Notes under the pieces: model-generated
The model's input: only the letters and a program-made list of their open reading frames with translations
Told to the model about the DNA's origin: nothing
Databases searched by the model: none
Assembly: GCA_001632435.1 (NCBI GenBank)
Contig: KV424072.1
Location: forward strand, 1 to 64,000
Length of the DNA: 64,000 nucleotides
Reading direction: 5' to 3'
DNA from: Calocera cornea HHB12733
Taxonomy: Eukaryota > Basidiomycota > Dacrymycetes > Dacrymycetales > Dacrymycetaceae
Position numbers and translations under genes: made by a program
Part shown: one piece after another, positions 10,792-23,200 of the stretch
Layout of the letters: the number at the start of each line of letters is the position of its first letter
How positions within the stretch are numbered: position 1 is the stretch's first letter

Positions 10792-12488
10792 TGCAGATCG
10801 CAGATCAACCGCTCGTGCCAAACCACGTAGTTCGTGCAGTTGGATCAGGTCCACGTAAGCCGAAATAAAGCGAGCGCCTAAAGTTCTGGCTTTGTGCGAT
10901 GTAAGGGACACCAATACGTCGCGTGCCGAGGTGGTGGCGTGCAAGACCAAGACGCGCCTCAAAGAATTTGCTCCCGGCAAAAAGCGGGTCTCCGCGACCT
11001 TCCAGCTTGCCTCCGTCCGGCCCTTGCTGACCGGGACCATCCCGCCTAACAACCCAGAAGCATCATATCGTCGTTCCCATCGCTCCTGTTATGAGGCACG
11101 TCCTGGGGTGTGGGACGGACCATGTAGCGCGGGTGACTTATCGAGCTCGATCCGCCATGGGAACTGTGGTTCTTTTCTAGCATGACTCCCTTCAGGAGCG
11201 GAAGGATCGAGCTTGTCTCGAAAAATAAATAAATATTGGGTGCTTGACCCATCCACTCATATACCAGGGCGAGTACTGGAGAAGACACCTTCTGATCACC
11301 GTTGCGACCCTGGCGTAGATGCGAACACGCCCTTATGTTTAAGGTAAACATATTGGGCTGCAGCGTCCCTTAGGCCGAGCCGGTTTCCCTGGTTCTCGGA
11401 AGACTTAGCAGCTATTATCCGACACCATGCACAAGAAGGGCATGTGCCGAACAAGGCTTCAAAATTTGTGAAAAGGTGGAAGTGGCTTCTCAGTGGACCA
11501 TTCATTGCCTGAAAAGTAACAAGCATTCGCTGGCGCACCCTATGCAAGCGGCATCCTTCCGGGAAAATCCCCAACAAAACCTTATTGAACATGTGCGACC
11601 GGCGGCAAAGGAGAATTACCACCCTTTCGGAACAGCGTGGGCCAGCCTAGGGTACAGACAATGAAAATTTCGCGAAATGCCGGCAGTACCCTGTGGTCAT
11701 ACTCGACATCCAGAGGGTCCATGCCAACTTATGCCTCTCCGGCAGCTCTGGCTAACTCCAAATGTGCCCGTGGATGTATTTTCAAATGAGGCTCATGGGG
11801 ATATTCGTCTCTCGTCCCACATGACGTCTACATTCCATGCACAACCACGAAGGGTCACTGACGTGGTTGGAATGTTGCAGATAAGATGGGGACTTGTCCA
11901 GCCAGGCCTACCAAAGCCGGCGGCATTGTCTCTCCGTGAGTGGCAATGTCTGAGGTTGACGTGATACCCCTAGATCGAGACCCATGTGCACAGTGAGACA
12001 GGCCCTCGTTACACAAGAGGCCCGGGATGACACTGACTGTGCACGGCATCCGGCCACATACAAATGGGTGGTGGGGCTTAGCGAGCTCGGCGACGGCGGC
12101 GTTGTGCGACTCGGCGTGGTTAAGTGTAAATCCGGCTTTCCTGTCATTGTGTCTCTATATGTAGCAGAAGGGACAACTAGTTGGCTCGTACGGTACTTTT
12201 AGTATCAAGGAATAACAAGAACGCCGTGAGAACCTATCAGCTTGCACGAGAGGAGAGAAATAGGATGGGCGTGAGTGGTAGGAGGCGGCGGAGAGGTTGC
12301 TACAGAGGGGAGACGCGTGATGTGACAACAAGAGAAGCAATAATAGCAAGGCATCGTCCTTGGTGGGGTTACACTCCAGAAGCCGCGTACAACTACATGG
12401 GGGAAGTCGATCCGGAGCAGCGTTGACAGCAAAAGCAGGCATCGCAGCAGGATAATACGTACAAGTAGGTAGGTGCATGGCGTGGTCA
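10792..12488. other. No gene recognised (1.7 kb upstream of HDAC)
   Basis: Lies between the HDAC start and the medusa-like stop, both on the minus strand. No open frame shows conserved residues or coherent splicing. It should contain the HDAC promoter, possibly an alternative upstream start (to about 11052), and the 3' UTR of the medusa-like gene. Confidence 0.45.
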
Positions 12489-14717
12489 TCAAGACGAGGG
12501 GGCCGCGCGGGGCTGGTCTTTCTGTGGAGTGGAAAGAGAAGGGGGGGGTGCGAAAATCGGCTGTGTGTCCGTCGTCGGCGCGCCGTGGCTACCCGCACCC
12601 TGCTGCTGCACACCCGCAGTTGGGGGAGGATCGGTGAGATAGTCCATCGGATTCCAACCAACGTCGCTCGTGATGTCGGTGGCATTGTTGTTGGAGGGGT
12701 CGTAAGAGGGCATCGAGGGGAGAGTGTATTGCATATTATCGTTGGACTGGGTCATAGAGTACTGGTCGTAGCCGCCGGGCTGCATGCTGAGGTTGGTCTG
12801 GGAGGTTTCCTGATCATCCAGCTCGTACGTTTCGCCGCCATAATGGAAGTCGTTCATGCTGGGATCGACGGGCTCTGCCTTCAGATTCCGGGAGGCGCCC
12901 GAAGCGACCCTTCCGGCTGGAGTTGGGGATGGGCGAACGTCTGGCCGGGGAGACTCGGAGTGTCCTCGAAACGCAAGTCCCTGGGTCGCATCAGTTACAC
13001 CAGTCACAGACTGTGAGTATCATTGAGTCATGCGTACATTGCAGCGTGCGTGGACGGTACACTCACGTATTTGTCGATGATCTTGTGGAGTGCCTGCTCC
13101 AGATGCTCCCACTTGAAAACCTTTACATCTTTCTCGATGTTGCGGGGCTTGGGTGCGGGGAATTCCATGATGAGCTTGAAGAAGTTCTCCTGGTCGGGCT
13201 TGTGCTTCGATACGGTAATAGGTTTGAAGCCCTCGAGGTTGCGACGGATGCGGTTCTTCTCTTCCACGCTGAAGGGGCTCGCAATGATAGCCTCGAGCAG
13301 CTGGATGGCATCGACGGAGGTGATGTAGCACTTGTCGCGTTCGTCGGGTGCGCCGTCGCGGCGGTAGATACAAGACACGACCACCGTCCCGTGTACGTAG
13401 TCCGCAGGAGAGATGGGGCGGAACTGCACCTTAAGGATACCGTCTTCGAGTGATCTGGAAAATTGGACAAGACGGCGGCTGGCAGCAACCTCTTCCTGCG
13501 ACCTGCTCAAGGGGTCAGAATACCGTGTATATTCGCTTGTATGCGCATATATGCGTACCATCCGAGTGCCATATTCGACAGCTTGCCCTGCAGCTCCAGA
13601 GCGACCTTGCCGAGCGCCTGGCTCTGGGTGAGGCTGCCACCACCGTGTATCTGAGTAGTGCGCATGAGCGACACTTGCTGTGAGAGCGTTCCAGGCGTCA
13701 TCATCCCGGGGTGGTGGGACGGCCCGGCTCCACCAGTCCATAGCCCGCCTTGCATCAAGGGCGTGGTCTGCATGGGACTGCCTTGCAGGGAAGCGGACTG
13801 GAACGCGCTCATGGAGTTGGCCGGGCTCATGGTGGCGGACATGCCGCGGTAGGGCGTCTGCATGGTCATGTCGCCCGACGGGTTGCGAGGAGTACCAGCT
13901 CCGTGGAAGCGAGGGACGGATGGCAGACGAACCGCACGACGGACGTTGCGATCGCCGAAGTCGTCTTCTTCGCGCATCCGCCGCTCCCCGGCCACTGCAT
14001 GTGGGAGCGGGCTTTCTGTGATAGACCCCGCTGATCAGCACCATCCAGCTGTATGCGAGCTATATGCTACTAACCTCCGCGAATATATTCGAAATCACCG
14101 AATTCGACCGCATCGAGCACAGTGCCCACGCCGCTGCAGAGATGTGCCTTCAGCCGCAGCGTCGTAGGCATTGAGCCCATGTCCGGGACGCGAACCCATA
14201 GCTCGAAGTGCATGGATCCTTGCTCCACGCGTGCGATGCGCTCAGCCATGGACGGGCTCTCCTCGAACAGTATCCGCACAGACCGATCCGGGTCTGCCGG
14301 TTCGCTTGGATGGATCAGAGCGCGTACCGTCACCCTCGTACCAGGTCCGCCACGGTCGGGTCCAAAGGAGTATATTTGGAGCAGCCCGTTGCGATTGATG
14401 GCGGCGGGAAAGGCTTGCGTTAGGGGCATCGGTTGGGCGGGATGGTGCTGCGGCGCTGGGGAGCCGGTGTACGATGTATGCGGGCTTTGACGAGCGGGGA
14501 GAGGCGCGGTTTGCGGGTTGGTCCAGCCCACAGGGGTAGGCGCGTAGGCGGTGTTTGGGCCATACTGAGCAAGGTTGCTAAACGAGTCGGACCCTCCTGA
14601 ACTGGATGCTGCGTAGTGGACGTCGCCGGAAGACTGTCCTTGGGAATAGGACAGCCCACTGGCGGACGGCGAGGATCTATGGTTAAAGGGTGCACGACTG
14701 GGCATGTACGACATCAT
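12489..14717 (-). CDS. Medusa/MedA-like developmental regulator (DUF7082 domain)
   Basis: Homologue of the fungal MedA/medusa regulators, which in ascomycetes control conidiation and adhesion; the role in basidiomycetes is inferred. The N-terminus (MMSYMPSRAPFNHRS) is Ser/Gln/Pro-rich. An IPT-like stretch follows, with LLQIYSFGPDRGGPGTRVTV and a region ending FGDFEYIRGG. The diagnostic C-terminal half contains SRRLVQFSRSLEDG, VSCIYRRDG, CYITSVDAIQLLEAI, FSVEEKNRIRRNLEGFKPI, FPAPKPRNIEKDVKVFKW and ALHKIIDKYVS. The last exon is low-complexity. At least four introns. The identification rests on the very characteristic EEKNRIRRNLEGF and KPRNIEKDVKVF blocks. A gene-free stretch of more than 2 kb lies upstream. 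Confidence 0.85.
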
Positions 14718-16985
14718 TTCGCTGTCTCAGACGGGGTGAACGAGGTGGTCGCTGGGAAAGTCGCGTTCAGGACTGGTGGTCACGGAAGTAATGGACGGAG
14801 AATCGGAAGCATTCGTACCTGATAGGGTAGTGTGCCACACCAATAAGGTCTAGCGGCGGTTCCGGGCAGTAATGATTCGTCGAGTTGAACTTGTCGTATT
14901 GTTATTCCACAAGAAGCAGGGGATGAAAGTGATGACCGCGAGACGAAACACGGATGTGTCGAGTCTCTCTCTGCTTGAAAGGAGCTGGGTAGCAGGAAGA
15001 TCGCCGCCGTTGCGCCTTGAAACAAGCCGCCAAGATAAGTTAAGAGCAAGTAGGAACTCGGGAGTGACTTGTTGGCAGGGTGGGGGTCGTTCAGCGCGAA
15101 GAGAGTTCGAAACAGAGGTCGGGAGTGAGTACGGGTTGGACAGGCAAAAGACAAGTCTGTTTCAACGAGCTGTCTGAGGAAGAGGGAAGGGGAAAGCGGA
15201 TGATTCAAGCGGGATACAGAATATATAGTGGACTCGGAAGCGCTTGGAGGGGGTCAGACTAGGGCAATGCGGGCCTGGGGGCTGGGTTAGGTGTCGGATT
15301 AGCAAGCCCAGGCAGGAGAGGCGGATGGCGGGAAAGGCGGGCTGAAAAGGCTGGTCGGAGACTTGGTGAAGTGGATCAGCCCTTTTGGTGGCAACACGGA
15401 GAAGGAGAGAGGGCGAAAGAGAGAAGGAGGCGGGGCAGGATGGGCTTGCCGCTGGTCAAAAGGGAGGGGGGAGAGGCGCGTCGCGCTTTCAGCCCATGAA
15501 CGGAGGGGGCAAGCGCGCGGAGGGGCGGGAGCTGGACTCTTCGGTGGTGGTGTCTGGGAGCGAGGGCGCGACGGAGGGGGAAGCGCAGGGATGCCGTCGG
15601 AGCGGAGAATGAAATCCAGCACACGGATCTGCCTGCGAGGCAGATTCTGCAGATGAAAGACATGATGGGACGTGGCTATCACATGGCAAAAGCCATGGGC
15701 GATTCCTCATCCGGTTCCGCCTGGTCTCCCCCGTCCACCCTCGTGGTCTTGACTAGTCCCGTGGCCGCCGGGTCCGTGACCGCATTCACCGCCTCCGCCT
15801 CTCTCCCCATCACAAGCGGGTGTTGGGTGACGCCTGCCCCTGATCCAAATCCACCGCCGGCGCCGTAAGCGCCCCATCCTCGGCCTTGTTGCGCAGCCCC
15901 CAGTCTAGCCGACAGACAGAACTCGACTTGTCCTCGCCCCGCAACGTGAAGTAACCTGGCCACCTCTGGCCGATTAGCATCCGAGCCGCATGCTGCCGCT
16001 ACCGGCGACCCGCCGGCAGCGCCCTCCTGTGCCAGCCCTCGTGGAAACGCCATCATTAAAAGCCGGAGGCGCGTATGTTTCATTATACAGATTTACGGGG
16101 GGCTTGCTTCGTCAGGGATCACCCACCTCGGCATCTGCCTCTCTTTGGACGCTCCGCGGCGGACGACGTTTGATTCGACCAATAGAGACAGGAGATCGTG
16201 TCCAGGCGCTCGTCGACCCCCGGGGCCTCGGTTCGTCAATGCAAGAATACGAAGGAGAATCATGAATTGCTTCCGCCCCGTTACAGCCACAGAAGGCGGG
16301 CAAAAGCCACCTTACCTCACCAGCTCATCACTGCGGTCGTTCCATCGTAACACGCCTTGCCAGGCGCCCGCTTCCCCCCCAGCTTCCAGTGCTCAAGCCA
16401 AGTTTTCGCCCTTTAGAAAATTGATGGGTGGATTAAAATGTGTGGAGGCTAGCCTAGTGTGTACAGCCTCCAATTACTTCCGCCCCTCTTGCCATATATA
16501 TCCGTGCTCTTATGACGAAGGTCTTGTGCATGATCGGAAAGGGGTCAGCTCGAGCCGGCCGACGTGGAACGTGTTCCGATGCCTACGGTCCGAACGGTGG
16601 AACCATTAGCAGGGTCACCGGGGTCTTTTATGCGTGTAGCCGAATTCATGACCGACCAAACTCTGATTGCCTAATTACGGCTTCCAGAAGCCGGGTCCAT
16701 GGCCCCGGAGCGGGGACAAAGCAAGTTAAATAAGCGCCCCGGCTCTGTCCGACCTTCTGCTGGCAAGTCTAATCGCATAATAACTTCCGCGACTTAAGTA
16801 GGTTACGGGCCATCTCAAGCAACCGCCAAACACACAAGGTTGCTTCCGCCCCTTGGTGATCACCCTGTCATATTATACTACTGTTGGCGTAAAAATTCAC
16901 GTGTAACGACGAGCAGCTGCGATCGGTCGCCGAGCGCGACATGCGGCCGATCACAACGATTGCCATCCGTATGACCGCCGACCTG
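14718..16985. other. Gene-free 2.3 kb upstream of the medusa-like gene (long leader/promoter)
   Basis: No convincing coding frame; several open frames at 14780-15710 are low-complexity and GC-driven. The sequence includes GA-rich stretches (15400-15600) and, further up, a cluster of a repeated 13-mer. Medusa-type genes in other fungi have long leaders with upstream ORFs. The minus-strand frame 14780-15208 could be part of such a leader, but nothing here proves transcription. Confidence 0.4.
16267..16852. promoter_or_regulatory. Three copies of the 13-mer TT(G/A)CTTCCGCCCC
   Basis: Copies on the plus strand at 16267-16279, 16474-16486 and 16840-16852, identical except for the third base. A partial fourth (AACTTCCGC) lies at 16782-16790. 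All are in non-coding DNA between the medusa-like start and the Med27 stop, 1.5-2.1 kb upstream of the medusa-like ATG. A TATATAT-type stretch follows the second copy. Function as transcription-factor sites is inference. Confidence 0.45.
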
Positions 16986-18182
16986 TTAGTAGAAAGCTGA
17001 CATACATTGAACATGCCGTGGTGTCCATGTGCCGCCGGACTCTGAACCGTCGGTGTTGCCATCTTTCCGTTTCCATATTCGGCCGACTGGAGGGACTCGT
17101 CCATCCGCGGAGAGTTCCGTGCCACAGAGACCGCACTTGTCGCGGAAAAGGGTGCGATATGTGAGGAGAATATCCTTGGCAGCAGATGTCGTCATGAGAT
17201 TTTTTTGCCGAACCGGAAACCCAAAATACTCACCAGGATATTCCGCGGAGTCAGGTCAGGTTCGGTGGAGAGCAGCACAGAGAAATAGCGCGTTATACTC
17301 TGGTATACGTTGTAGGTGGAATTTCCAGAAGGCGGTTTCTAAGGGTGCAGAATATAATAATCAGCCCATGTCAACTTCCCAAAAAAAAAAACGTCCGACG
17401 CACCGCTTCGTGTGGTGCAAAACAAGATACCCTGTCGACTGTCATCCCAGTAGTATCCGCGCTCGAAGAGGGATTTAATATGATGAAAGCTTGTAGGACG
17501 TTGTCTATCAATACATGGAGGGCGGCAGGCCGTAAGGCGGTAGGGGATTTTGACCGGGCGGATGCCCAAAAGCGAATACGAACTCCACCGTCGCCATTGT
17601 TGTACGATCGTACCAAGACCTTGAGATCTCTCAGGGTGTAAGGGCCTTCTTGTTCCAACGTCCATTCCGTGGGCAGAAGCTTGTCTTCGGTGGGGAATGG
17701 TGTTGTAGCTTGGGAATGTGGAACCGGAGGTAGAGTATTGTCGTCTTGCCTAAGACAAGCCTTGAGCGAGTATCCCTACCCATGGTGGGACGTTTGTCTT
17801 TTCATACCGGCTATGTAATATTACCCTACGGGCTGCACTGCGATCTATTGGTTCAACTCCTGCGTCGACGAGCTCCGTTGCTTTCCCAAGAGCATCTGAA
17901 GAACAGTGAGTCAGCCACTTTATGACGCACGATACGGGAGGACCAGCCTTGCTTGCCGAGATCGACGATACTTCCAGTCAACCTCTGAATTGAATATTCC
18001 CAGCTGTTGAGATCAGAGGTGGCGTTCGTAATACCCAGGCGAAGAGATGGAGGGACGCGGCGGGCCGCATTCAGATCGTCCAAAGCCGACTCTAAGGCGT
18101 GAAGTTGACCTTCAAGGCTGGTCATTGCTGCATTGCGATTATCCAGGAAGTGGGAGGTGGCTTCAGGAGGCGGAGTTGTCAT
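16986..18182 (-). CDS. med27: Mediator complex subunit 27
   Basis: Subunit of the RNA polymerase II Mediator complex (tail/head interface). The N-terminal exon starts MTTPPPEATSHFLDNRN and forms a helical region (LEGQLHALESALDDLNAARR). A middle exon has YTLRDLKVLVRSYNNGDGG and LHVLIDNVLQAFIIL. The C-terminal exon carries the zinc-finger-like signature of the family: LFRDKCGLCGTEL, VPPVGRIWK and TWTPRHVQCMSAFY, with Cys-x2-Cys and His-x2-Cys pairs. Introns separate these blocks and the exact splice sites of the middle part were not all resolved. Identification relies on the C-terminal CxxC...HxxC end after an otherwise helical protein; the length of about 300 aa fits. Confidence 0.72.
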
Positions 18183-18416
18183 TGCATTAATATTTGGGAG
18201 AGGCTGTCAGGATGTGCGGAGGAGATCAGCCTGAAGGGGTGGCTGGTGGGGTGGACGCGCGCATTGGCGGGTAACGAAGGAGCGGCGCGTGCCATGGCTT
18301 CGAAATGCCTCCGGCCCCTCTGCTCAGCCACTGGCGGGGCTCCAAGATGACAGCTGGCGCGGGCATGGCAATTGGCCCACGGCCAGCCACATAACCCATC
18401 TTGAACCTGACCACCA

Positions 18417-19979
18417 ATGACGGATCAGCCCAAAACAACCCGATGCCTTGTCTTAAAGGAAGCGAAGCATATCCAAAAGGATGCGCCCGTCTACCATGAC
18501 GTGGTCATGGAGCAGCGCGAGGTGCCTTCCCTGAAGCAGGGAGAGGTCCTTGTTCGGATTAGGTCCGGCCTGTCCCTTAGAATGTCGATAGAGTGGCACT
18601 GACCCATGGTCGAACGATGTAGTGCGGTGGCATTCAATCATCGAGATGTGAATATTCGTTTTCTTTCGCGGGTGATGTCCCCACCGCGACCCTGATGACG
18701 GCGTTGATCTTGGTTTGCTGGCTCGCTTTCCTATTTTAGGTATGGATCCGCAAAAATATGTACCCCAGCGTCGCTGTCGGCTCGGTGATGGGGTCTGACG
18801 CGTCCGGTGTGGTGGTGGCTTCGGCGGATGGCAACGACACGCTAATCGGCAGCCGGGTTTTCCTTGTGCCCATGCGTGGGTGGGAGGAGGATCCTCGAGG
18901 AGCGGAAAGGAAGTCAGTTCTCTCCGGTGATTCTCAAAAGAATATTCTCAGATCTTTTTAGGTTTGGAATAATGGGAGGAACCGCATACCCCGTTCTCGG
19001 CACTTTTTCGGACTATGTGGTTATTGAGCGCAGTCAGGTAATTGCGACACCGGATCATCTGGACGACGTACATGCTGCTGCTTGGCCCCTGGCCGGTGTA
19101 ACATCGTGGCGGTATGTTGAACCGGTGTTCTCCCCGGGCTTGCTGATCTGACCCTCGCTCTGCCGGTAGGGCTGTTGTGGTCAAGGGGCAGGTCACCAAG
19201 GGCGATAATGTGCTGATCGTACATCTTCTCCCCGAGACACCGCCCGCCGATTTTGATGACGGAAACAGACAGGTATCGGCGGAGGTGTGGCCCTGATGGC
19301 GCTGCAGCTGTGCGTCGCCATAGGCGCACACGTTTGGGTCACGAGTGGGAACGAAGATAAGATCAAGAATGCGGTGTCTCTGGGCGCGAAGGGTGGTGTC
19401 ATTTACAAAAACGGTCCGTATCTTCCTTCCAATGCTCTAGGCCCATCTGAAATATCTACTTTTGTGCAGAGAAATGGTCGGCCGAATTAGGCGAATTGAT
19501 GAAGAAGACCGATCCGTCCGCCAAAGTGGACGTGGTCATCGACTCGGCAGGGGGTGAAATCTGCGCCCAAACATCAAAGATTATTAGGGAGGGTGGGCGC
19601 ATCGTGGTGTATGGAATGTAAGTTGTCAGTGATTATTATCCAAAGCGCGGTATTGATTTGATACTACCAAGGACGGCTGCTCCGAAGATATCATTCACTA
19701 TGCGAGACGTTCTAAAGAACATCGAGCTGAAAGGTAAGTTCACGCACCCCATCAAGTAGCGCTTCAATTGTAACTGAATCTGCAGGCTCAACGATGGGAT
19801 CACATCGTGACCTCATTAACGCGACTGAATTCATTGCAAAGCACAGGGTCTCTCCTGTTGTGTCCGATGTTATTAACGGACTGGAGAACGGTGAAAAGGG
19901 GTTTGAATTGATGAAGAGCGGAGGTCAAGTGGGCAAGATTGTAATCAAGTTCAATGACGACGGCAAAGGGAAGTTGTGA
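18417..19979 (+). CDS. Zinc-type alcohol dehydrogenase-like oxidoreductase (MDR superfamily)
   Basis: NAD(P)H-dependent medium-chain dehydrogenase/reductase of the quinone-reductase-like group; substrate unknown. About six introns. The start is MTDQPKTTRCLVLKEAKH. The GroES-like half shows QGEVLVRI, AVAFNHRDVNIR, MGSDASGVVV and GTFSDYVVI. The hinge is AAAWPLAGVTSW. The Rossmann half has a glycine-rich dinucleotide loop split by the intron near 19270, then VALMALQLCVAIGAHVWVT, KIKNAVSLGAKGGV, DVVIDSAGG and GGRIVVYGM. The C-terminus has the usual GSTMGSHRDLINA and VGKIVIKF. No structural-zinc cysteine cluster is visible, so it probably works without zinc despite its customary family name. Confidence 0.88.
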
Positions 19980-20288
19980 ACCACATTACCTACTTTCAAG
20001 CAATGAATGTGTACGAGTTGTTATTGTATGAGTTCTGCCGTTCAGATTGGGCAGTCGTGGCAAAAGCCAGTGAATGGGTTCAACAATGACGCGCCTTCCA
20101 AAGCGGCGCACCCTTGTGTGGGACCCTTTTGCTGCGGACGCAAAGCCCACAGGTGATGGGACGCCACTTCCGCGCATGCGCAGGGCCCCGCGCTTCCCAG
20201 CTCGTCACACACACCTTGCTTGAGAAATAACGGTACACGAAATTCATCGCGCCCGCGAGCAAGGGCGATCATCTGTGTCTGACATACC
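19980..20288. other. Intergenic, no gene recognised (MDR to CASP)
   Basis: 309 bases between two plus-strand genes. Nothing recognisable; it presumably holds the terminator of the first and the promoter of the second. Confidence 0.45.
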
Positions 20289-23013
20289 ATGGCGAGCGAT
20301 CAGAACTTCTCCCAAGCGCTCGCAACATGGAAAGGTGCGTTACGGCCTCCACGTTGTGCGCGATCTTCGCGTTGACCACAACGCGACAGAGATCAACTTG
20401 ACAGAGCTTCAGAAGACGCTCGACTCTCAAGGACTTGAGATAGTTGAGAACCAAAAGGAGAGCGTTGTCGGGAGGAAGTCATTGGCTGACAAGACAAAAG
20501 GCTCGTTACCATTCTCTGTCTCGATCAGTCAGGGACTCACGCGACCCACCGGATAGAGTTCAGGCGGATACCAGATGAGGAGAAGCTGAGCGAAGTCAAG
20601 ACGCTGCTCAAAGGTATATATGCTAATCTACATATAGATTTGCACAACTGAGAATACGTGCAGCGTACCAGATCGAGATTGACAACCTTACCCGGAGATC
20701 AAAACTCGCGGAGAACTCGTTTCTGAACGTCTATAAGCTCCTCGCAGAGGCGCCCGATCCATATCCTCTGCTCGATGTAGCCTCTGTGGGTATTTCAGCT
20801 GCTGTCGAACATGAATTGGGCTGATGCGGACTTCAGGACCAGTCTGTCAAAGTTGCTGAAGCACGCGGTCTCGAATCGGAGGTAATGCGGTTGCGCGAGG
20901 AGAATGGGGAACTCAGGAAGAAGGTTGCGGAGGTCAACGCGCTAGAGGGTGCGAAAAAGAAGGCAGATACACGTGTTGAGCAGTTGGAGGAGAAGGTGCG
21001 TGCCTCGCTTGAATGTATACAGAGCGTCGCTTATCCCTGGTGTAGATGGAAGGGATGATTCAAGAGAAGGTGACACAGAAGGAAAACGAGCTAAATGCGA
21101 CATACGATGAGAAGATCCGGAACTACGAGGAACGGTATGCGTATACACCGAGACAAAAGTCTATTTGCTGATAGGCTATGAAGGGAACGTGATCTCACCA
21201 AGCAAGTCCAAGTCGCCAGAGATCAAATCCGGGATCTACGCAATTTCAGCGAGACCAGTCAAGCTAAGCTGCTTGACCAATCGCAGCGGCAAGGTATGTC
21301 AAACCTACATCGGAAGAACCATGTGCTCATGAAGTGGTTAGATCAAGAGGTGATGTCCCGCCTGGCAGAATTGGAGATGTTAGAATCCGATCTCGAACGC
21401 GCGAATAGCAGGGTCGCTTCTGTGGAGAGACGCAATGTACGCCAGAGAAGACTTTCGCCTGCCCAGATGCTGACCCCATGACTAGGAACTGCTGCGGGCT
21501 GAGATAGAAGCCGTGCGGAGTGGGAGTGAGACTGCGGACAAGTACGTATTGATCAAAGCTTGTGATGAGCCAGAAGTTGACCTTTCGCAGGGTCAAGGGC
21601 CTGGAGAATCAGATTGCCGAGCTGGAAGCGGAGACGGCTCGTCTATTGCAAGCCTTCGATGATCAGAAAGAGGCTCGACTGGAGGGAGAGTCGTCTGCTC
21701 GGCGGAGGATCGAGGAACTCACCAGGGACTTATCTGCCAAGGTGGGCATGCCCCCAAAGATCGCACTTATGCAGTTCTAACGCACCGCAGAATGGGGAAA
21801 TCGACAGTCTCAGGAGCAAATTGAAGCAACAGGCCGACTATGACGAGGTCAAGCGGGAACTGCAAATCATGAAGGTTGGCATGTTAACCACTTATTAGAA
21901 TATGTCTCATTGTTCCCCGCATTCAGTATGTCGAGTTTGGCGGAGCCGAGCTAGATGACGCCGATGATGTGCATCTGCCGGAGCCGAGTGCGGGGAAGGC
22001 GAATGGCCAGCCCGCATCGTCCCTCGAGACACTGCTTCTTGCCAAGAACAAGCAGATCCTGGAGGAGCTGACCAGATTCAGAGTACGTTTATGTGCAACA
22101 TCAAACGCGATGTGCTCATCAGAAACAGATCCTGCATTCCGAGCTCGAAGAGAATCTGCGAAAGGCGCAGAGACAACTTGCCGAGAGTCAAGAGCAACTC
22201 CAGAAACAGTCGAGCTTAAACGAAAGGCTCGAAAATGATCTCCTGCAATTGAATGCCGCTACCCCAGATACCCGACGGAGCATGACGGGTACGCCTGTGC
22301 CGAATGGCGCCCCTCAGGAAGGGCTGGCCGGTCTTAGTATCGGCGTCAAGCCACCCGTGAGTGTCCTGACACTAGTCCCCTTGTCTCGTACCTGATGACG
22401 CCTCGTAGCATGCCGACGGATCGACAACACCGTCTTACCCAGCGCAAGCAGACACGTCCATCTTGCCCATCGTTACGAGCCAGCGTGATCGTTTCCGAAC
22501 GAGGAACGCCGAGCTCGAGGAGGAGCTGCGCAAGCAGTTCGACGTGGTGTCCGAACTGCGCACCGAGATCAAGGGTCTGCAGGCGGACAACCTGAAGCTC
22601 TATGAGAAGGTCCGGTACATGCAGAGCTATCGCGACGAGGGCAGCGCGGCTGGACCGCCAGCGACGGCGAGGCCGTTGATCGTGCCTCAAAACGACGAGA
22701 TGAGCCGGTACAGGAGCGTGTACGAGGAGAGCATGAACCCGTTCGAGGCGTTCCGGGGCCGGGTGCGTCGAATCGCTCGCTGTTTGTGTACCCTCTCTAA
22801 CCTGTACTGCAGGAAGCAGCACGCGCAGTGAAAGCGCTGAACCCGCTCGAGCGGGGCGTGCTCACGCTGACGCAGGCCATCCTGTCCAACCGACGAGCGC
22901 GCATCGCCTTCGTCCTTTACGCCGCGTCGCTCCACCTGCTCGTCATGTTTACGACGTACGCGTGCCTAACCTCGAGCACGGGCGGCACACCCATCCCACG
23001 ACCCGTCCCATGA
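20289..23013 (+). CDS. Golgi coiled-coil membrane protein CASP (Coy1-like)
   Basis: Tail-anchored golgin of the CASP/CUX1 family, acting in Golgi retrograde tethering. The start MASDQNFSQALATWK is followed at once by an intron and then INLTELQKTLDSQGLEIVE, the conserved N-terminus of the family. Most of the protein is heptad-rich coiled coil (for example GLENQIAELEAETARLLQAF and ELEENLRKAQRQLAES). The CASP_C region is seen as ITSQRDRFRTRNAELEEEL (read IVTSQRDRFRTRN), YEKVRYMQSY, YRSVYEESMNPFEAFRGR and LNPLERGVLTLTQAIL. The protein ends with one transmembrane segment (IAFVLYAASLHLLVMFTTYA) and a short tail. Ten or more introns. The 3' end converges with the Tfb1 gene, with 187 bp between stops. 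Confidence 0.93.
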
Positions 23014-23200
23014 TCCATGATCCCTCCTACGACGCGCTTGACACCCTCAGGTTCAGCTTGATACCCCCCGCACCCATATGCTCGGACTCTCGCGCTGCGG
23101 CGCTGTACGTACATACACACTGGTGGATTGATGACAATGCATTCCGTTGATTGGCTAGTGTACAGATTGCGTGGTATTCTCGTCTCTCGGGTATCATCAA

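Noticed and set aside
17851..17861. GGTTCAACTCC, resembling a tRNA B-box
   Set aside because: No A-box or cloverleaf-forming arms upstream, and it overlaps the Med27 gene.
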